Source of the DNA: JAXDLH01 sp034666705
GTDB taxonomy: Bacteria; Chloroflexota; UBA6077; SHYK01
Assembly (NCBI GenBank): GCA_034666705.1
Contig: JAXDLH010000084.1
Coordinates: forward strand, 1-7,672
Direction: 5' to 3'
Length of the DNA: 7,672 bases
Shown here: positions 5,183 to 7,672 of the stretch, piece after piece
Position numbering within the stretch: the stretch's first letter is position 1
Layout of the letters: the number at the start of each line of letters is the position of its first letter
Position numbers and translations under genes: made by a program
The notes under the pieces: generated by a model
The model's input: the letters and a program-made list of their open reading frames with translations, nothing else
The model's database searches: none
What the model was told of the DNA's origin: nothing

Positions 5183-6478
5183 TTAGCCGTGGGCTGGCAC
5201 GAGGACGACGTAGACCAGGCTCATCGCCACGGTGAAGCAGACGATCGCAAATCGCAGCAGCCTTCCTCTCGGCTCCGCCGCAGCGGCCAGTCCAACCGGG
5301 AGGATCCAGTACCAGGTGAACGAACGCCTCGCGGTCAGCGCGAGCAGCGCCTCGACCCCGGCCCAGCGTGCGAGGTCAAAGCCGGGCGACCACTTACCCG
5401 ACCGGGTGGTCCGGTACACCGCAATGCTGACCGCAAACGTCGCGACTAACACTGTCGCCAGGAAGATCACGAAGACGGCGCTGTCCACCTCATCAGTTGG
5501 CAGTACAGCCTCAAGCAGGATGCGCGGCGCTCCCCAGAAGAAGTTGGTCAGGCCGCGGCCGCCCTCGTTGATCGTCGAACGAAAAGGGGCGAGCACCCCC
5601 CCGGTGGCCATGAATGGCGCATACGTGAGCAGCGCCACCCCGCCGGTAAGCGCGCTGAGCCGTAGGCCGTCGCCCCAACCCCTCGCCCGCAGCACCAGGA
5701 GCGGCACGAGCAGCCCCACGGTGAGCTTACAGCTCACCGCCAGACCGAGCAAGATGGCCGCCGCCGATAACCGGCGCCGACTAAAGGCCAGCGCTGCACT
5801 GAGCGCAAGCAGGGTCAGGAAGATGTCGACGTGGCCGGTCGCCGCCGCTTCGATTACGACGACGGGATTAGTCGCAAGCGTCCGCGCCGCCCCCGGGCCA
5901 GCGATTCGGGCGGCAATCAGCGCGGCAGCCACGAGCGTGGCCGCACCGAACAACTTGAACCTGAGGGCTATCGACCCAGCGTCACCACCACCGCCGACGA
6001 CGAGCGCGCTCGTAAGCAGCCACAGCGGCCCGTAAGGCGCAGTAATCGGCGCCCACGAGTTGAATGGTCGCACTGGGTTCACCGGGGTCTCGGCAGGCGG
6101 GGTCACGTAGGGGTTCGCGCCCGAGCGGAGGGCAAGGCCAATGTCTGCATAGCTGAAGACGTCGTCCGAAAGGAGCGGCGGGAACGCGAAGGCGAGTACG
6201 ACGCCGACAAGGGCGACGCCGCAGGTGAGCCGGCGCAGCGAATCCTCCGCAGCCAACAGGCGATAGCCAACCCACGCACCGGCCAGAGAGGCGACTGCGA
6301 GAGCCAGGAACAATCCCAGGGACCACGGCGGACCCACGGACAGCAGCTCGCGTTGCGGCGTGAGCCCCCAGACGGAATCCATGCCCTCTGGCACGTGGTG
6401 GTAGGCCAGGGCGAGCCCACCCAGTCCACCCGCCCACACGACGTAGCCGAGCGCAATCCGCCGGACACTCACTGGCAC
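5183..6478 (-). CDS. MptB-like GT-C family membrane mannosyltransferase
   Basis: This 431-residue protein has about ten or more membrane segments, including 8-26, 52-76, 84-103, 150-162, 178-192, 219-232, 238-262 and 276-290. The first outer loop has SDDVFSYADIG (104-114), then NPYVTPP (122-128) and APYGPLWLL (147-155). NPVVVIEAAATGHVDIFL (204-221) and CKLT (250-253) follow. This order matches the polyprenyl-phosphomannose-dependent alpha-1,6-mannosyltransferases MptA/MptB and the related GT87 enzymes, in which an acidic residue of the first loop (here D105/D106) is catalytic. It probably adds a sugar, most likely mannose, to an envelope glycan on the outer face. The start is uncertain: GTG 6478 gives the first helix and a basic n-region but lacks a clear ribosome site. 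The upstream stop is 18 nt away, so translation may depend on the preceding gene. Confidence 0.82.
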   Translation of the reverse strand: MPVSVRRIALGYVVWAGGLGGLALAYHHVPEGMDSVWGLTPQRELLSVGPPWSLGLFLALAVASLAGAWVGYRLLAAEDSLRRLTCGVALVGVVLAFAFPPLLSDDVFSYADIGLALRSGANPYVTPPAETPVNPVRPFNSWAPITAPYGPLWLLTSALVVGGGGDAGSIALRFKLFGAATLVAAALIAARIAGPGAARTLATNPVVVIEAAATGHVDIFLTLLALSAALAFSRRRLSAAAILLGLAVSCKLTVGLLVPLLVLRARGWGDGLRLSALTGGVALLTYAPFMATGGVLAPFRSTINEGGRGLTNFFWGAPRILLEAVLPTDEVDSAVFVIFLATVLVATFAVSIAVYRTTRSGKWSPGFDLARWAGVEALLALTARRSFTWYWILPVGLAAAAEPRGRLLRFAIVCFTVAMSLVYVVLVPAHG

Positions 6479-6496
6479 ATCAGCCCGTACAATGCG

Positions 6497-7672
6497 CTAC
6501 GCCGGCGTACGCCCAAAGATGCTCGCACCCACGTCGTCGTAGACGAGTGTAAAGCGAGGGTCGCCACGAAGTGAGGAACGTACGACGCCGCAGCAGTCCG
6601 AATCGGCGCGTTTGGGCACATAGACATACTCGAACTGCTCAGGCACCTCGACAATACAGTCGACGTCGCGGCTCGCGCAGGACTGCAGAGCCGAGTCGAC
6701 CGCGATGCGCTGCCGGAATACGCCACCGGATAGCCACTCGGTTCCCTGGGCAGTTGTCACGCTGACCCGCTCCGCGAGTACCGGAAACCACTCCGCGCTG
6801 AGATTCAGGCTCCAAGAATCGCCGGTAAGCACCGCGAATCGGCTGGCCGGCGACGTCGAGACCGCCACCCACTCCATCGCGGTCCGCTCGTGGCGCGAAA
6901 GAACGATGCTGGCCAACCGCAGCTCCGTCGATGCCTGAACCGAGCCCGCGATGAGAAAGATCGTAACGACGAGCGTGAGACCATTGAGAACCCAGGCTGC
7001 AGGTCGACTCACCTCCGGCGCCGAGGACCGCAGCGGGTCGACACCAGGGGGCGCCACCCTGGTGATTCTCGCCCTGAGGGCCGCGGCGACCACGCCGAGG
7101 GCGAGCGCGACAGGAACCGTAAAGGTCCAGAAGAACGCTCGACCATCGAGCAGCCAGGCGAGACCAAGCCAGCCGAGCAGCAGCAGGCGGCGGTCGCCCG
7201 TCGCGGCCAGAAAGCAAAAGCACGCGCCAATGGCCACCAGCACTGCGCCGGCCGCGAGCGACACCGCAGCCTGACTGGGAGAACTGAGATCCAGCGCAAC
7301 GAGCGACGAGCCGCTCTGCGACGCGGCGCGAAATGGCTCGACACCGTGCCGAGCGACGACCGTTGCCCACCACGGGGCCGTGCAGACTAACGTTCCACCC
7401 ATAGCGAGGGCAGAGCTGCCGAGCCCGGCGCGATTGCGGCCATAGGCGAGGAAGAGGACGCCGGTGCTGATCGCCACGAACCAGGCGAACTCGACGTGGC
7501 TGAGCACCGTGAGCGAGGCGAAGACGATGTAGCGCAGCAAGGCAGACCGCGAGCCGCGCGTGTAGAGCAGATATGCCTCGCGGAGCGCCAAAATACCGAA
7601 GCAGTAGCCGAACGATCTCGTCAGACCTCCACCTGCGATCAGCCAGATAAACCGGCTGGGGAGGAGGGCCAC
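6497..7672 (-). CDS. Polytopic glycosyltransferase-like membrane protein, N-terminus missing
   Basis: The frame is open to the window edge, so the start lies outside; the GTG at the edge is probably an internal Val. The visible 391 residues hold several membrane segments (roughly 8-30, 47-76, 87-106, 137-157, 162-175, 181-200, 229-246). A soluble extracytoplasmic domain of about 145 residues follows. Short cues are GGGLTRSFGYCFGILAL (14-30), TVLSHVEFAWFVA (55-67) and APWWATVVARHG (99-110). After the last helix come TGDSW (283-287), EWFPVLAERVS (294-304) and QGTEWL (309-314). I recognise this layout from uncharacterised GT-C proteins annotated as family 39-like in Chloroflexota and related phyla; catalytic first-loop acids would be in the missing part. 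The soluble domain has four Cys (332, 339, 360, 361), possibly disulfide-bonded. It ends in TAG, 18 nt before the MptB-like gene, so both share an operon. Confidence 0.7.
   Translation of the reverse strand: MALLPSRFIWLIAGGGLTRSFGYCFGILALREAYLLYTRGSRSALLRYIVFASLTVLSHVEFAWFVAISTGVLFLAYGRNRAGLGSSALAMGGTLVCTAPWWATVVARHGVEPFRAASQSGSSLVALDLSSPSQAAVSLAAGAVLVAIGACFCFLAATGDRRLLLLGWLGLAWLLDGRAFFWTFTVPVALALGVVAAALRARITRVAPPGVDPLRSSAPEVSRPAAWVLNGLTLVVTIFLIAGSVQASTELRLASIVLSRHERTAMEWVAVSTSPASRFAVLTGDSWSLNLSAEWFPVLAERVSVTTAQGTEWLSGGVFRQRIAVDSALQSCASRDVDCIVEVPEQFEYVYVPKRADSDCCGVVRSSLRGDPRFTLVYDDVGASIFGRTPA

Noticed and set aside
5232..6035. Long plus-strand open frame of 267 codons opposite the MptB-like gene
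   Set aside because: It is Ser/Arg/Ala-rich with no recognisable motif, and lies wholly antisense to a convincing membrane protein. It is a typical by-product of GC-rich coding.

Overview
This is a GC-rich, gene-dense bacterial window. It holds eight protein genes, two of them cut by the window edges, and no rRNA, tRNA, CRISPR array, transposase or phage gene that I can recognise. Several proteins look like ones I associate with Chloroflexota: the C-terminal beta domain at the left edge, the MptB-like and family-39-like membrane glycosyltransferases, and a Met-rich secreted protein. I hold that assignment loosely; an actinobacterial or other high-GC relative is possible.

Layout, left to right. 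(1) The tail of a beta-rich protein (+, 1-204). (2) A promoter-like stretch with a perfect inverted repeat, then a stand-alone CheY-type receiver (+, 366-731). (3) Converging on it, a two-gene operon on the minus strand: a thioredoxin-like [2Fe-2S] ferredoxin (1688-1344), translationally coupled through an ATGA overlap to a secreted Met/His-rich protein resembling P19/Tp34 periplasmic metal-binding proteins (1347-766). (4) Divergent from that operon, a PuuE-like polysaccharide deacetylase (+, 1898-2764). (5) A convergent intergenic region with hairpins and a 14-bp palindrome. (6) A minus-strand series read from the right edge: a truncated multi-pass glycosyltransferase-like protein (7672-6497), an MptB-like GT-C mannosyltransferase (6478-5183), a CaiB/BaiF family III CoA-transferase (5118-3883) and a lipoprotein (3670-2948).

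How the genes may work together. The two membrane glycosyltransferases are 18 nt apart and probably form one transcription unit that builds or modifies a cell-envelope glycan from polyprenyl-phosphate sugars. The ferredoxin and the P19-like protein are almost certainly co-expressed, which suggests a link between iron or copper handling and electron transfer; that link is inference. The CoA-transferase, the deacetylase, the receiver and the lipoprotein have no obvious shared pathway here.

I found no convincing novel multi-gene system. The observations most worth a second look are the coupled ferredoxin/P19-like pair, a plus-strand intrinsic terminator with a competing fold and a tiny ORF in the lipoprotein/CoA-transferase gap, the inverted repeat in front of the receiver gene, and a 12-bp palindrome that occurs twice near 2.9-3.0 kb.
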